NCBI RefSeq assembly: GCF_052056915.1
Contig: NZ_CP195119.1
Location: forward strand, 3,410,001 to 3,474,000
DNA length: 64,000 nucleotides
Origin: MTP4 sp052056915
Lineage (GTDB): Archaea; Halobacteriota; Methanosarcinia; Methanosarcinales; Methanosarcinaceae
Reading direction: 5' to 3'
Positions within the stretch are counted from its first letter, which is position 1. Each line of letters begins with the position of its first letter. Made by a program: the position numbers and the translations under genes. This document shows, piece by piece, positions 24,514 through 33,396 of the stretch. The notes beneath the pieces were generated by a model. That model saw only the letters and a program-made list of their open reading frames with translations, was not told where the DNA came from and did not search any database.

Positions 24514-27021
24514 ATGACTGTCCCCCCGGAGAAAACCGCCGTATTCATCTGTCACTGCAGCGGAAATATTTCCGAACATGTTGACATCAAAGCCGTAAAA
24601 GCAGCTCTCAAAGCCGAAGGAATTTCTGTTTTTGATTATGAGTACCTCTGTTCGAGCCCTGGTCAGGACCTGATAAAAAGCAAGATTGAGGAAAAAGGCC
24701 TGGAGAAAGTTGTTATCGGCTCATGCACTCCTTCCAAACATGGACTCCTCTTTAATAAATGCGTCAAGGAAGCGGGCCTGAACAGGGCAATGCTCGAAAT
24801 CGCAAACCTCAGGGAACAGTGTGCCTGGGTCCATCCTGACACAGCTGAAGCCACGGAAAAAGCAATCACCCTGCTCCGGGGGAAGCTGAAGCGTCTTGAC
24901 CGTGGAGAGCCCCTGCAGGATATTAAGGTCGATATTTCCCCCCAGGCCCTGGTCATTGGTGGGGGTATAGCAGGGATAACCGCAGCCCTGAACCTTGCAG
25001 ATAACGGGATTCCCACTTACCTCGTTGAAAAAGATTCGAGCATAGGCGGGCAGATGGCAAAGATCGGGAAGATTTTTTCCCCGGATAAGCTCGCGGAAGA
25101 GTGTGCCATGTGTTCGCTCAGTCCCCTGATGAACGAGGTTGCAGCTCATCCTAAAATTACCCTTTTGACCCGGACCGAAGTCGAAGCTGTCCGTGGAAGT
25201 GCCGGAAAATTCAAGGTAACGCTCCGGACCCGGCCCGGATACGTCCGGGATACCTGCACAGCCTGTGGGCGCTGCAGCCGCGTGTGCCCCGTTCTTGTGG
25301 AAAACGAGTTCAACTGCGGGTATAAGGATAAAAAAGCAATTTCCATGCGTTTTTCCCAGTCCGTCCCAAAAACCTATTCTATCGACCCTGACCATTGCCT
25401 GCAGCTCAACGGGGTTCCCTGCGGGAAATGTGCCGAAGCCTGCAGGACAGAAGCAATCGATTTCGGGCAGCAGGAGGAAGTCCTTGAACTCAATTTCGGG
25501 GCAATTATTGCTGCAACAGGCTTCAAAGAATATGACGCCTCCCAAAAACCCCAGTATGGCTACGGGATCTTTGAAAACGTGCTGACCCAGATGGAACTTG
25601 CCCGGATGCTCGGGATCAACGGGCCCACAAAAGGAAAACTTTTGAGGCTTTCAGATACGGGTAATCCGGATGCAGGTAATTTGGATCTCGGCAATTTGGA
25701 TACCGGTAATTTGGATGCCGGAAATTCTAATCCTGATTCCTCTAATTCTCCCACCAATGCTCCTACTAATGATCCTGCCCTTAATTCCTCTGAAAGCTCC
25801 TTCCTAAAAGAAAAGCTGTCCGATCCCCCGGTCCCCGGGAGAATCGTCATGATCCAGTGTGTGGGTTCAAGGGATGAAAAGGCAGGGGGCATTCCCTACT
25901 GCTCCAGGTACTGCTGCATGGCGGCCCTGAAGCACGCAAGCCTGATAAGGAAAAAATATCCGGATACCGAAATCACGATCTGCTACATCGACATGCGGGC
26001 TTTTGGTTTTTACGAAAACTATTACAGGGCAGTCCAGGACATGGGTGTCTCCTTTGTGCGGGGGCGGCCTGCCGAAGTTATCCGAAAGTCGGACAAAAGC
26101 CTCATTGTGCGGGTAGAAGATACCCTGAACCGGAAAATTCTCGAACTCCCTGCCGACCTTGTGGTGCTTTCCGCCGCAATGCTGCCTTCTCCCGGCACCC
26201 GGGAAATTGCCGGGGTATTGAATGTGAGCCAGGACGAGACCGGCTTTATCAAGGAGAGGCATTCCAAGCTAAAACCCGTGGACAGCTCGGTGGACGGGAT
26301 TTTTGTTTGCGGGACTGCCCAGGGGCCAAAGGACATCACGGACACCATCGCCCAGGCAGGGCTTGCTGCAGCGCGGGCCAGGGCGTTTATTGCGGACAGC
26401 CCGAAGGTCCTTGAGCATGAACTTGTAAGCATAAACCAGCTGACCTGCACCCGCTGCGGGGACTGCCTGAGCTGCCCCTTTGATGCTCTTTCTTTTTCCG
26501 AAAGTGGTCGGGTGGTTGTGGACCCCCTGGTCTGTACCGGCTGTGGATACTGCACCGAGATCTGTGAAAGAGGGGCTGCCCAGGTTGCCGGTTTTACGAA
26601 AAGCCAGTTGAAAGCCGAAATAGAAGGGGTGCTTGAAGCCGGAGACCTGCTGGGCTTTGTAAACAGCGGGATTTCTTCCCTTACCTGCGACAACATAGGA
26701 AACAGCGTGCTCAGTTACCCCTCAAACGTCAAACTCGTTAAGGTGCCTACGTGCCTGGTGGTTGATAAGGAACTCATCCGGCATGCCCTCAGGCACGGGG
26801 CAGCTTCCGTCCTTTTTGTGGAGGACCCCCCCGACAACCCCAGGGCCGAAATAATATTCCCCCTTGCGCTCAGGCACTTTGAAAAGCTAAAAGAGGAACT
26901 CGGAGCTGACGGCCCCCGGCTCCATTTCAAGAAAGCCTATGTCCCGAACACAAAAGGGCTTGCAGGCACTTTCACAAGCCTTGCCCGGGAAGGGGAGATG
27001 AACGGAGAGATGGCCAGATGA
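24514..27021 (+). CDS. hdrA: CoB-CoM heterodisulfide reductase subunit A (HdrA2 type) with a degenerate MvhD-like C-terminus
   Basis: FAD and iron-sulfur subunit of soluble heterodisulfide reductase, about 835 residues, cytoplasmic. In order: an N-terminal HdrA domain (FICHCSGN, then GSCTPSKHGLLF, then NLREQCAWVH), an FAD site (VIGGGIAGITAA near 146), a cluster motif CTACGRCSRVCPV (about 247), further Cys near 300, and two C-terminal clusters, CTRCGDCLSCPF (about 644, one residue shorter than the usual CX2CX2CX3CP) and CTGCGYCTEICERG (about 674). A low-complexity Gly/Asn/Asp-rich insert lies at about 380-430. Residues about 710-835 resemble MvhD (YPSNVKLVKVPTC, then HALRHGAASVLFV) but lack most of its cluster cysteines. 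An upstream frame start at 24460 is less likely given the TATA box. It overlaps hdrC by four bases. Confidence 0.9.
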   Translation: MTVPPEKTAVFICHCSGNISEHVDIKAVKAALKAEGISVFDYEYLCSSPGQDLIKSKIEEKGLEKVVIGSCTPSKHGLLFNKCVKEAGLNRAMLEIANLREQCAWVHPDTAEATEKAITLLRGKLKRLDRGEPLQDIKVDISPQALVIGGGIAGITAALNLADNGIPTYLVEKDSSIGGQMAKIGKIFSPDKLAEECAMCSLSPLMNEVAAHPKITLLTRTEVEAVRGSAGKFKVTLRTRPGYVRDTCTACGRCSRVCPVLVENEFNCGYKDKKAISMRFSQSVPKTYSIDPDHCLQLNGVPCGKCAEACRTEAIDFGQQEEVLELNFGAIIAATGFKEYDASQKPQYGYGIFENVLTQMELARMLGINGPTKGKLLRLSDTGNPDAGNLDLGNLDTGNLDAGNSNPDSSNSPTNAPTNDPALNSSESSFLKEKLSDPPVPGRIVMIQCVGSRDEKAGGIPYCSRYCCMAALKHASLIRKKYPDTEITICYIDMRAFGFYENYYRAVQDMGVSFVRGRPAEVIRKSDKSLIVRVEDTLNRKILELPADLVVLSAAMLPSPGTREIAGVLNVSQDETGFIKERHSKLKPVDSSVDGIFVCGTAQGPKDITDTIAQAGLAAARARAFIADSPKVLEHELVSINQLTCTRCGDCLSCPFDALSFSESGRVVVDPLVCTGCGYCTEICERGAAQVAGFTKSQLKAEIEGVLEAGDLLGFVNSGISSLTCDNIGNSVLSYPSNVKLVKVPTCLVVDKELIRHALRHGAASVLFVEDPPDNPRAEIIFPLALRHFEKLKEELGADGPRLHFKKAYVPNTKGLAGTFTSLAREGEMNGEMAR

Positions 27022-27722
27022 GGAGAGATGATCAGATGATGCTTATACACGTGAACGAATACGATACCCCGGAATGCGAAACCCTTGCAGAGACTGCTAA
27101 AAGAAGCATCCGAACCCCTGATTCCCTGGGCCTGGACCGCTGCATCCAGTGCGGGGCCTGTACGGCTTCCTGCCCTGCCGCCCGCTTCACGGACTACAGC
27201 CCCCGCCAGCTCGTAAAAAGGGTACTTGAAAACGACCGGAGCGTGCTGGAAGATGAAAGCATCTGGTCCTGTTTTTACTGCTACTCCTGCAACCTGCGCT
27301 GCCCCCGGAACAACAGTCCCGTGACAATCGTCCAGGTGCTCCGCCAGATGGCAATTAACGAAGGAATCGGACTTGAGAAGCTTGCCTACTTTGTCGATGT
27401 CGGGGAATATCTTGCAGAAAACGGAGCAAGCAGGATCCCGGGTCCCGGAGTCCGGAACATGGAAAAGGACCTTGGAGGACGATGGATCGAGTTCAAACAA
27501 AACCTTGACTCGATCCGGGCCGAACTCGGGCTAAAGCCCAGGGATATCCGGGACACGGAAAGTGAGGTCCGGGCTATCCTTGAAGGCACGGGCTTTTTTG
27601 AAAGGGAAAAATGGATCCGGTCCGGAGGCCACGGGAATATATCGGGCTTTTCCCACCCTGCCAGCCCTGAAACCGTCAACCATGAAACCACCAGTCATGA
27701 AACCCCCCAGTGCGGAGTTTAA
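27018..27722 (+). CDS. hdrC: CoB-CoM heterodisulfide reductase subunit C
   Basis: Electron-transfer subunit with two [4Fe-4S] clusters that passes electrons from HdrA to HdrB. Motifs are CIQCGACTASCP at about 42-53 and CFYCYSCNLRCP at about 85-96, the two-cluster HdrC pattern. It has no membrane helix, which fits the soluble type. The ATG at 27018 overlaps the hdrA stop (ATGA). A second start at 27036 has the better ribosome site (GGAGAG). At 234 residues it is longer than many HdrC proteins, because of a C-terminal tail after about residue 190 rich in Ser, Thr, His and Pro (NHETTSHETP). Confidence 0.9.
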   Translation: MRRDDQMMLIHVNEYDTPECETLAETAKRSIRTPDSLGLDRCIQCGACTASCPAARFTDYSPRQLVKRVLENDRSVLEDESIWSCFYCYSCNLRCPRNNSPVTIVQVLRQMAINEGIGLEKLAYFVDVGEYLAENGASRIPGPGVRNMEKDLGGRWIEFKQNLDSIRAELGLKPRDIRDTESEVRAILEGTGFFEREKWIRSGGHGNISGFSHPASPETVNHETTSHETPQCGV

Positions 27723-28699
27723 GAAAGACGCGTGCAGAAACGGAGATCTCATTTTTGAAGCCGATAGAGAATATCCCGGATCAGAAGCTCTTATTGTTTA
27801 AGAGCTGCATGGTAAGCCAGGAATATCCGGGGATCGAAAGTGCCACTGGCTATGCCTTTGACAGGCTTGGTGTGGACTATTATGTTAATGAAGAGCAGTC
27901 CTGCTGTACCGGGATCGGGCATTATACGGATCTTTTTGAAGGGCTCACAACCGCCGCCATAGCTGCCCGGAACTTCGCCGTTGCCAGGAGATGCGGCTAC
28001 CCGAACATTACCTGCCTCTGCTCCACCTGCTATGCCGTAAACAAGGAAGCCTGCGAACTCCTCAATACCAATGCTGAGGTCCGGGATAAGGTCAATTCCA
28101 TTTTCAGGGAACAGGGCCTGGATGACCTTATCTATGAAAAAGGCGACATGGACCCCCGCAGTAACTTCTACCACGCAGTTGAAGTCCTGTTGAGCAAAGT
28201 CGACCTTATCCGGGAGAAAAAACAGCTTGACTTTTCCGGGGTCAAAGCGGCAGCCCACCACGCCTGCCATTATTACAAAGTCAAGTACCAGGACGTTGTC
28301 GGAAACCCCGAAAACCCTCAGCTAATAGATGACATCGCCGCAGCCTGCGGGGCCGACATGGTCCGCTGGTATGAGGACCGTACCCTGACCTGCGGCATGG
28401 GCTTTTCCCAGCTCCACCTGAACAAAAACACCTCCCTCCAGGTCACAAAGGCAAAACTCGACAGCCTGAAAAATGCAGGTGTGGAACTCATGCTCCACAT
28501 GTGCCCGAACTGCCATATCCAGTACGACCGCTACCAACCCGTAATCGAGAAAGAGTTCGGGGTTGAATACAATACCGTGCACATGAACATCGGGCAGTTC
28601 GTAGCCCTTGCCCTCGGGGCTGACCCGTATAAGGTTTGCGGTTTCCAGACTCATTCGGTGCCGCTGGAAGAGTTTCTGGAGAGGATCGGAGCCCTGTAA
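27710..28699 (+). CDS. hdrB: CoB-CoM heterodisulfide reductase subunit B
   Basis: Catalytic subunit that reduces the CoM-S-S-CoB disulfide at noncubane iron-sulfur clusters held by CCG domains. Cys-rich motifs are LLFKSCMVSQEYPG, QSCCTGIGHY, CLCSTCYAVN, AAHHACHYYKVKYQ and HMCPNCHIQYDRYQ, matching two CCG domains. The outer frame starts with GTG at 27710 inside hdrC. A TTG at 27755 with GGAG nine bases before it may be the real start, since HdrB usually begins close to the first CCG motif. The gene order hdrA-hdrC-hdrB without a polyferredoxin gene suggests the second (HdrA2C2B2-like) set of Methanosarcina; that is inference. Confidence 0.9.
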   Translation: MRSLRKTRAETEISFLKPIENIPDQKLLLFKSCMVSQEYPGIESATGYAFDRLGVDYYVNEEQSCCTGIGHYTDLFEGLTTAAIAARNFAVARRCGYPNITCLCSTCYAVNKEACELLNTNAEVRDKVNSIFREQGLDDLIYEKGDMDPRSNFYHAVEVLLSKVDLIREKKQLDFSGVKAAAHHACHYYKVKYQDVVGNPENPQLIDDIAAACGADMVRWYEDRTLTCGMGFSQLHLNKNTSLQVTKAKLDSLKNAGVELMLHMCPNCHIQYDRYQPVIEKEFGVEYNTVHMNIGQFVALALGADPYKVCGFQTHSVPLEEFLERIGAL

Positions 28700-29057
28700 T
28701 AGGACTTTCGATTTTTAAGCCTGGAGTTCTGCTCCTTTTTTATTTTCCAGTTTTCCATTCCTTGTTCGAGTGCCATTTTCCATTCCTGTTTTTTCCTTAA
28801 GGGTGGCTGCTTGTGCAATGGTACGTATCCGGGATTTGATCTGCAAGAAAAAATACCTTTTTTCCGCAACTTCCTTTTTTGACCTTATTCCAGCGTGAAA
28901 ATCCATTAATTATTTATATTTCGGTACTGTGAGTTCAGAAATCTGAATTTGTGATTCAGGAAACCTTAGTCAAACCTTAAATTTCACTCTCTTTCACTTC
29001 CATTCACTTTCAAACTCTCATTCACTATCATTTCATCATCGGAAAGGAGACTTACTT
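28700..29057. other. Intergenic region before the aconitase-family gene
   Basis: No gene is seen. TTTATATT at 28913-28920 is a possible TATA box. Close to the start, 28980-29035 repeats TTCACT and TTTCACT words. GGAAAGGAG at 29041-29049 is the ribosome site for the TTG start at 29058. Confidence 0.4.
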
Positions 29058-30299
29058 TTGGGAACTATCAGCGAGAAGATCTTTTCCCGGGCAACGGGAA
29101 CCGAGGCAAAGGCAAACGATTTTGTGCTGGCAGACGTGGACTACGCAATGGCGCACGATGGCACCTCCATCCTGGCGGTAAAGGCTTTTAAGGAAATGGA
29201 GGTGGAAAAGGTCTGGGACCCTGAAAGGATCGTAATTCCCTTTGACCACATTGCCCCTGCGAACAATGAAACGGCTGCCGGGCTCCAGCACGAGATCCGG
29301 GACTGGATTCAGGAGCAGCAGATCCCTAACTTCTATGAAGTGGGAGAGGGCATCTGCCACCAGGTCCTTCCTGAAAACGGTTTTGCTCTGCCGGGAAAGC
29401 TGGTTGTTGGAGCAGATTCCCATTCCTGTACCTACGGGGCTTTCGGGGCTTTTGCTACCGGGGTCGGGGCAACGGACATGGCCGAGATCTTTGCCGCGGG
29501 CAAGCTCTGGTTCAAAGTGCCGGAAAGCATCAGGATGACCGTGGAAGGGGAACTTGGGGAAGGTGTTTATGCAAAGGACCTGACCCTCTACCTGATAGGA
29601 AAAACCGGGATTGCAGGCGCGACCTATAAGGCTTTGGAGTTTTACGGGCCTGCCATAAGCGGGCTTTCCGTTTCGGGCAGGATGACACTGTGCAACATGG
29701 CAATCGAAATGGGGGCAAAATCGGGGATCGTCCCTCCTGACGGAAAGACCTTCGAGTTCCTGAAAAACCGGGAAGCTGAACCCTTTGATCCGGTCTATGC
29801 CGACCCTGATGCCAGCTATGTTAAAGAAGTTACATATGATGCAGGGGACATTGAACCCCAGGTTGCCTGCCCCCACCAGGTGGACAACGTAAAGCCGGTC
29901 GGGGAACTGGAAGGTACCCATGTGGACCAGGTCTTCATCGGGACCTGCACCAACGGGAGGCTCGAAGACCTGGAGGTTGCAGCCGGGATACTGAAAGGGA
30001 AAAAGGTTGCTGTCAGGACCATCGTGATCCCCGCATCCCGCTCGACTCTCCTTGCGGCAATTGAAAACGGGACCATGCAGACCCTCCTGAAAGCCGGGGT
30101 AACTCTCTCGACTCCCGGCTGCGGGCCCTGCCTGGGTGCCCACCAGGGTGTGCTCGGGGAAGGGGAGGTCTGTGTTTCCACCGCCAACCGGAACTTCAGG
30201 GGCAGGATGGGAAAAGGAGGTTTCATCTACCTTGCCTCCCCCGCAACAGCCGCGGCTTCGGCTCTTTCCGGAGAAATCACTGACCCCCGGACAGTTTAA
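29058..30299 (+). CDS. leuC: 3-isopropylmalate dehydratase / homoaconitase large subunit
   Basis: Large subunit of the archaeal isopropylmalate isomerase/homoaconitase family (413 residues). It binds a [4Fe-4S] cluster and isomerises 2-isopropylmalate to 3-isopropylmalate, or homocitrate homologues on the way to coenzyme B. Cluster ligands are TCTNGR (Cys297) and CGPCLG (Cys355, Cys358). Other family marks are FDHIAPANN, GADSHSCTYGAFGAFATG and the end FRGRMGKGGFIYLASPATAA. The start is TTG, supported by GGAAAGGAG eight bases upstream. The small subunit is not next to it. Leucine versus coenzyme B function (LeuC or HacA) cannot be decided from the sequence alone. Confidence 0.88.
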   Translation: MGTISEKIFSRATGTEAKANDFVLADVDYAMAHDGTSILAVKAFKEMEVEKVWDPERIVIPFDHIAPANNETAAGLQHEIRDWIQEQQIPNFYEVGEGICHQVLPENGFALPGKLVVGADSHSCTYGAFGAFATGVGATDMAEIFAAGKLWFKVPESIRMTVEGELGEGVYAKDLTLYLIGKTGIAGATYKALEFYGPAISGLSVSGRMTLCNMAIEMGAKSGIVPPDGKTFEFLKNREAEPFDPVYADPDASYVKEVTYDAGDIEPQVACPHQVDNVKPVGELEGTHVDQVFIGTCTNGRLEDLEVAAGILKGKKVAVRTIVIPASRSTLLAAIENGTMQTLLKAGVTLSTPGCGPCLGAHQGVLGEGEVCVSTANRNFRGRMGKGGFIYLASPATAAASALSGEITDPRTV

Positions 30300-30302
30300 A
30301 TA

Positions 30303-30385
30303 TTTTCTCCCCTTTTCTTTTTCATTCCTTTTCCCTACCTTTTCCTTACCTTTTCGTTTTTAACTTCTCCGTCTTCTTTTTTAGT
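30303..30385 (+). terminator. Pyrimidine-rich tract after leuC
   Basis: CTCCCCTTTTCTTTTTC and similar T/C-rich words follow the stop codon within a few bases and end with TTCTTTTTTAG. It is a likely oligo-T terminator. Confidence 0.45.
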
Positions 30386-30482
30386 CTCATTTTGCTCTTT
30401 ATGGTAACACTGTAAAAACCCGGGACACATCCAGTGAGAATTTATACAATGAAATGCATATAAAAAGTGGAGGGAATTTCTA

Positions 30483-30701
30483 ATGCCTGAAGAATTAGAT
30501 AAAGACAAGCTTTCACACTTGATTTCACACTGGATCGAACATAATGAGAGCCACAACAAGAGCTTCGTGGAATGGGCACAGAAAGCCAAGAAAGACGGCT
30601 TCCTTGATGCCTCTGAAGAAATCCTTGAAGCCGCTAAGAAAGTCGAGGAGGCGAATGAGCACCTGGCCAAGGCAAAGGAAGGGCTTTTCCATCTTGATTA
30701 A
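30483..30701 (+). CDS. Small His-rich helical protein, unknown function
   Basis: A 72-residue protein with a strong ribosome site (GGAGGG, seven bases before ATG). It is likely all-helical. The N-terminal half has four regularly spaced histidines (HLISHWIEHNESHNKSF), suggesting metal or cofactor binding. The C-terminal half is a Lys/Glu/Ala coiled helix. Short proteins of this pattern occur in other archaea and bacteria to my knowledge, without a firm function. It stands alone between leuC and the first archaellum cluster, which lies on the other strand. Confidence 0.72.
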   Translation: MPEELDKDKLSHLISHWIEHNESHNKSFVEWAQKAKKDGFLDASEEILEAAKKVEEANEHLAKAKEGLFHLD

Positions 30702-30841
30702 ATTTTGATCTGGAAATACACTTTTTATCCTTAAATGCTGATTGTTAAGCACCGGGAAAGGAGCCTTAAGTGTCTCTATTCCCATCACCTTTTTTTAATT
30801 TTGTTTCTTTACTACAGTTTCTTTACTACAGTTTCTTTACT

Positions 30842-31753
30842 TCATGAACCTGCTACGAACAGTTTCTCTCTCACGTCTCTTAAACCACTGATGAGTTCCT
30901 CTGTGCTTGTATCCTCTATAAATTTCAAGATGCTCTGTTCTTCTTCCTCATTGAGGGAATCATCATTAAGAAGCTCTTCTAGCAGGTCGGCTCCGAAAAA
31001 GTCTGCTGACGTTTTTCCATCTTTTCCTTTTTCATCCGTTGTTGTTTTTTCGGAATCATCTTCATTTTCAGGGGAAATCTGGCTTGAGAAGAGAGCAGAG
31101 AATTTATCTGTTTTCTCTGAGGGAGTTTTCTTATCTCTTGCTTCTGTTTCTACTCCCGTTTTCACTTCTGTTCCCACTTCTGTTCCCACTTCTGTTCCCA
31201 CTTCTGTTCCAATTCCTGCTCTTTCTCCGGGGTCTGCTCCTGTTTTACCTCCGGTTTTCAATCCTGCTTCCAGCTCTGCCTCTTCAATTGTTTCTGCCAT
31301 AAGTTCCGCTGCTTCCTCTACTTCGGAATCGATCCCTTTTTTCGCCTCTTCAGGTCCTTCCTGAAGGAAAATTTCTTCTTTTTTCCTTTCCTTTTTCTTC
31401 CGGATTTCTGGTTTCTTTCCATCTTTCTCCGGGATTTTTTTCCCGCTCCCTTGATCCTGGTTTCCCCCTATTCTCATTAATATTCCTGTTTTTCCCAGGA
31501 TTCCTGTTTTTTCCCCTGCTTTCCCTGCCCTTTGTTTCCTCCTTTTTTTCTCCATTTCCATTTGCTTCTCTACCCTTTTCCTGGTTTCTTCCTGGGCAGC
31601 AAGCACTTTATCTATGCGGGTTTCGATCTCCCTTTTCTTTTTCATCAGGCTTTTGATCTCAGCCCTGATTTCTTCCCTGTTTTTCATCAGTTTCTCTATA
31701 TCGCTTTCATCTCCGTATTTCAGCCTGAAGATGAGGTTCCCGAACACTCCCAT
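30842..31753 (-). CDS. Unnamed coiled-coil protein after flaJ, cluster 1 (post-FlaJ family)
   Basis: Last gene of archaellum cluster 1, 11 bases after flaJ. It has 303 residues. The N-terminus (about 15-75) is a charged coiled coil (REEIRAEIKSLMKKKREIE). The middle is low complexity, including four GTEV repeats encoded by a 12-base repeat (31166-31212). The C-terminal 50 residues hold FGADLLEELLNDDSLNEEEE and ILKFIEDTSTEEL. This end matches the end of the post-flaJ gene in cluster 2 (46393-46812), so the pair form a family with a conserved place in the operon. I do not recognise it as a known Fla/Arl protein. An archaellum accessory role is inferred from context. Confidence 0.78.
   Translation of the reverse strand: MGVFGNLIFRLKYGDESDIEKLMKNREEIRAEIKSLMKKKREIETRIDKVLAAQEETRKRVEKQMEMEKKRRKQRAGKAGEKTGILGKTGILMRIGGNQDQGSGKKIPEKDGKKPEIRKKKERKKEEIFLQEGPEEAKKGIDSEVEEAAELMAETIEEAELEAGLKTGGKTGADPGERAGIGTEVGTEVGTEVGTEVKTGVETEARDKKTPSEKTDKFSALFSSQISPENEDDSEKTTTDEKGKDGKTSADFFGADLLEELLNDDSLNEEEEQSILKFIEDTSTEELISGLRDVREKLFVAGS
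31166..31212 (+). repeat. 12-base repeat inside the post-flaJ gene
   Basis: Four copies of ACTTCTGTTCCC-type units on the plus strand, coding GTEV or a variant of it on the minus strand. The reading frame is kept. Confidence 0.8.
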
Positions 31754-31764
31754 TCATTGCCTCC

Positions 31765-33396
31765 TTAAATCTCAAATGAGAACATTGTTGATACTATGGG
31801 GGGAACCAGGATCATTGAAATCCCTGAAATCCCCGACATGAGCCCCCCATAAAAAAATAACTTGTAGTTTCCCCCCCCTTCCACGATTTTTACGACCATT
31901 GCGTTTGAGATCGTGAGGGTAAGCACGATTGCAATTGTGAAGCTGTCAAGAAAAGGGACTTTTTCCGTCACATTGAACATGCACATTCCCATATCGGAAA
32001 TCCCGCTCATGTCTCCTTGCATCGAGCTGTGTGCCTCGTTCATGGTCGATACAAGCTCACTGAATTTACGGATAATTTCCATGACAAAGATAAGGAGCCC
32101 TACCATAACCCCGTGCAGGACTGTGGCAAGCCCGCGAAAGCCCGAACTGACCAGTTTCCGCTTCATCCGGAGCAGGACTATTGCAAGGCTTGAGGAAGAA
32201 ACAATGCTTCCTATTTCCGCAGGGTCTCCCCCCAGTTCGACGGCATCGGTAAAGATTTTCGAGGACCTGTTGATCAGTTCTGAACCCGTTTCCCCCACGA
32301 ACTTTTCCCAGCAAAGGCTTGTTTTGAGCCCCATGGAAAGGCCCTGGTGCAGTGTTTCAACGCCTCTCTCCAGGCAGCCCACGTTTTCCCTGTCCAGGTT
32401 CTCCATTGCACTGCTGATAGTGAGCCCCGCAGTCCCGGCAAGGGTTCCCAGGGTCTTCACGAAGGCAGGGAAACTGCTGTCCCTCTCGTCTATTTTCATG
32501 TCATCGATCATCGCAAGGACACCGATAGGAAGTGTGAACAGGGGAACGGCCAGCAGGATCAGTTCTACCTTTGTCCCGTGGATGAAAAGGAAGCTTATGG
32601 AAAGCATTCCCAGTGGAAGGAGGGCGCGGGTTAAGAGCTCTATATTTTTTTGTTCCTTTGACCTGTGCTGGAGCTTATGGATCTTCTTTTCGGCGGGGGC
32701 TGCTTTGTATATTATGTAAAGGGCCAGGCCGCAGGTAAAAACCGTTAAAAGGACTGTCATCGAGGCGAGAGTTTCCAGGTTTCCTATATTGTAGATCATC
32801 ACGGATACGAGGATGATGGTCACCACAAGGGTCATTGACACCATGAGGGCGGTGTACCCGTCGGTCCATTTCCTCAGAGCCTCCACACTTCGTTCGTATT
32901 CACTCGAATATATCTCTTCCTTTGTGATTTTTTCGTGTTTCAGGAATTTTTTTTCCGGCTCCCCCGACGAGAGGATGTTTGCCATTCTGCCGAAAAATTT
33001 CGATAGGTAAGCGTCCTGCATTTTTTGCGAGATGTACTTGCAGGCTTTTGCATATTCGTACCCCCACTTCGAAGCAAGGGTATGGACCTGCTTGAAATAT
33101 ACCGAGGCTTCGTATTCCTTCTGGGCTCCGGCGTGATCGAAGATCCTGTCCCTTTCGATATCCGCTGTGGAAATCGCCGCCATGTACGTGAGCAGGAAAA
33201 GCATGTCGTCGCTGACCCTTTCAACTACTTTCACGCCGTCCAGCTTTTTTCTTATTTCTTCAATGTCGAACTTTTTCCCCATTCCTGCACTGCTAAACTT
33301 TTTTCCTAATTCTGCAAAGCTAAACTTTTCCCCCTTCTCTGAGTTGCCGAACTTTTCTCCTATCCCCGGATTGCCGATCCTTCGAACTATATTCAT
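31765..33396 (-). CDS. flaJ: Archaellum membrane protein FlaJ (ArlJ), cluster 1
   Basis: Polytopic inner-membrane core of the archaellum motor, homologous to type IV pilus/T2SS platform proteins. 543 residues. Two blocks of membrane helices flank cytoplasmic loops. Conserved parts shared with the cluster-2 copy are FLLTYMAAISTADIERDRIF, KWTDGYTALMVS, RDSSFPAFVKTLGTLAGT, CWEKFVGETGSELINR and SSSSLAIVLLRMKRKLVS. The first 45 residues are an extra Gly/Lys/Phe-rich stretch (GEKF, GKKF repeats) absent from the other copy. The start overlaps the flaI stop (ATGA), so translation is coupled. Confidence 0.93.
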   Translation of the reverse strand: MNIVRRIGNPGIGEKFGNSEKGEKFSFAELGKKFSSAGMGKKFDIEEIRKKLDGVKVVERVSDDMLFLLTYMAAISTADIERDRIFDHAGAQKEYEASVYFKQVHTLASKWGYEYAKACKYISQKMQDAYLSKFFGRMANILSSGEPEKKFLKHEKITKEEIYSSEYERSVEALRKWTDGYTALMVSMTLVVTIILVSVMIYNIGNLETLASMTVLLTVFTCGLALYIIYKAAPAEKKIHKLQHRSKEQKNIELLTRALLPLGMLSISFLFIHGTKVELILLAVPLFTLPIGVLAMIDDMKIDERDSSFPAFVKTLGTLAGTAGLTISSAMENLDRENVGCLERGVETLHQGLSMGLKTSLCWEKFVGETGSELINRSSKIFTDAVELGGDPAEIGSIVSSSSLAIVLLRMKRKLVSSGFRGLATVLHGVMVGLLIFVMEIIRKFSELVSTMNEAHSSMQGDMSGISDMGMCMFNVTEKVPFLDSFTIAIVLTLTISNAMVVKIVEGGGNYKLFFYGGLMSGISGISMILVPPIVSTMFSFEI

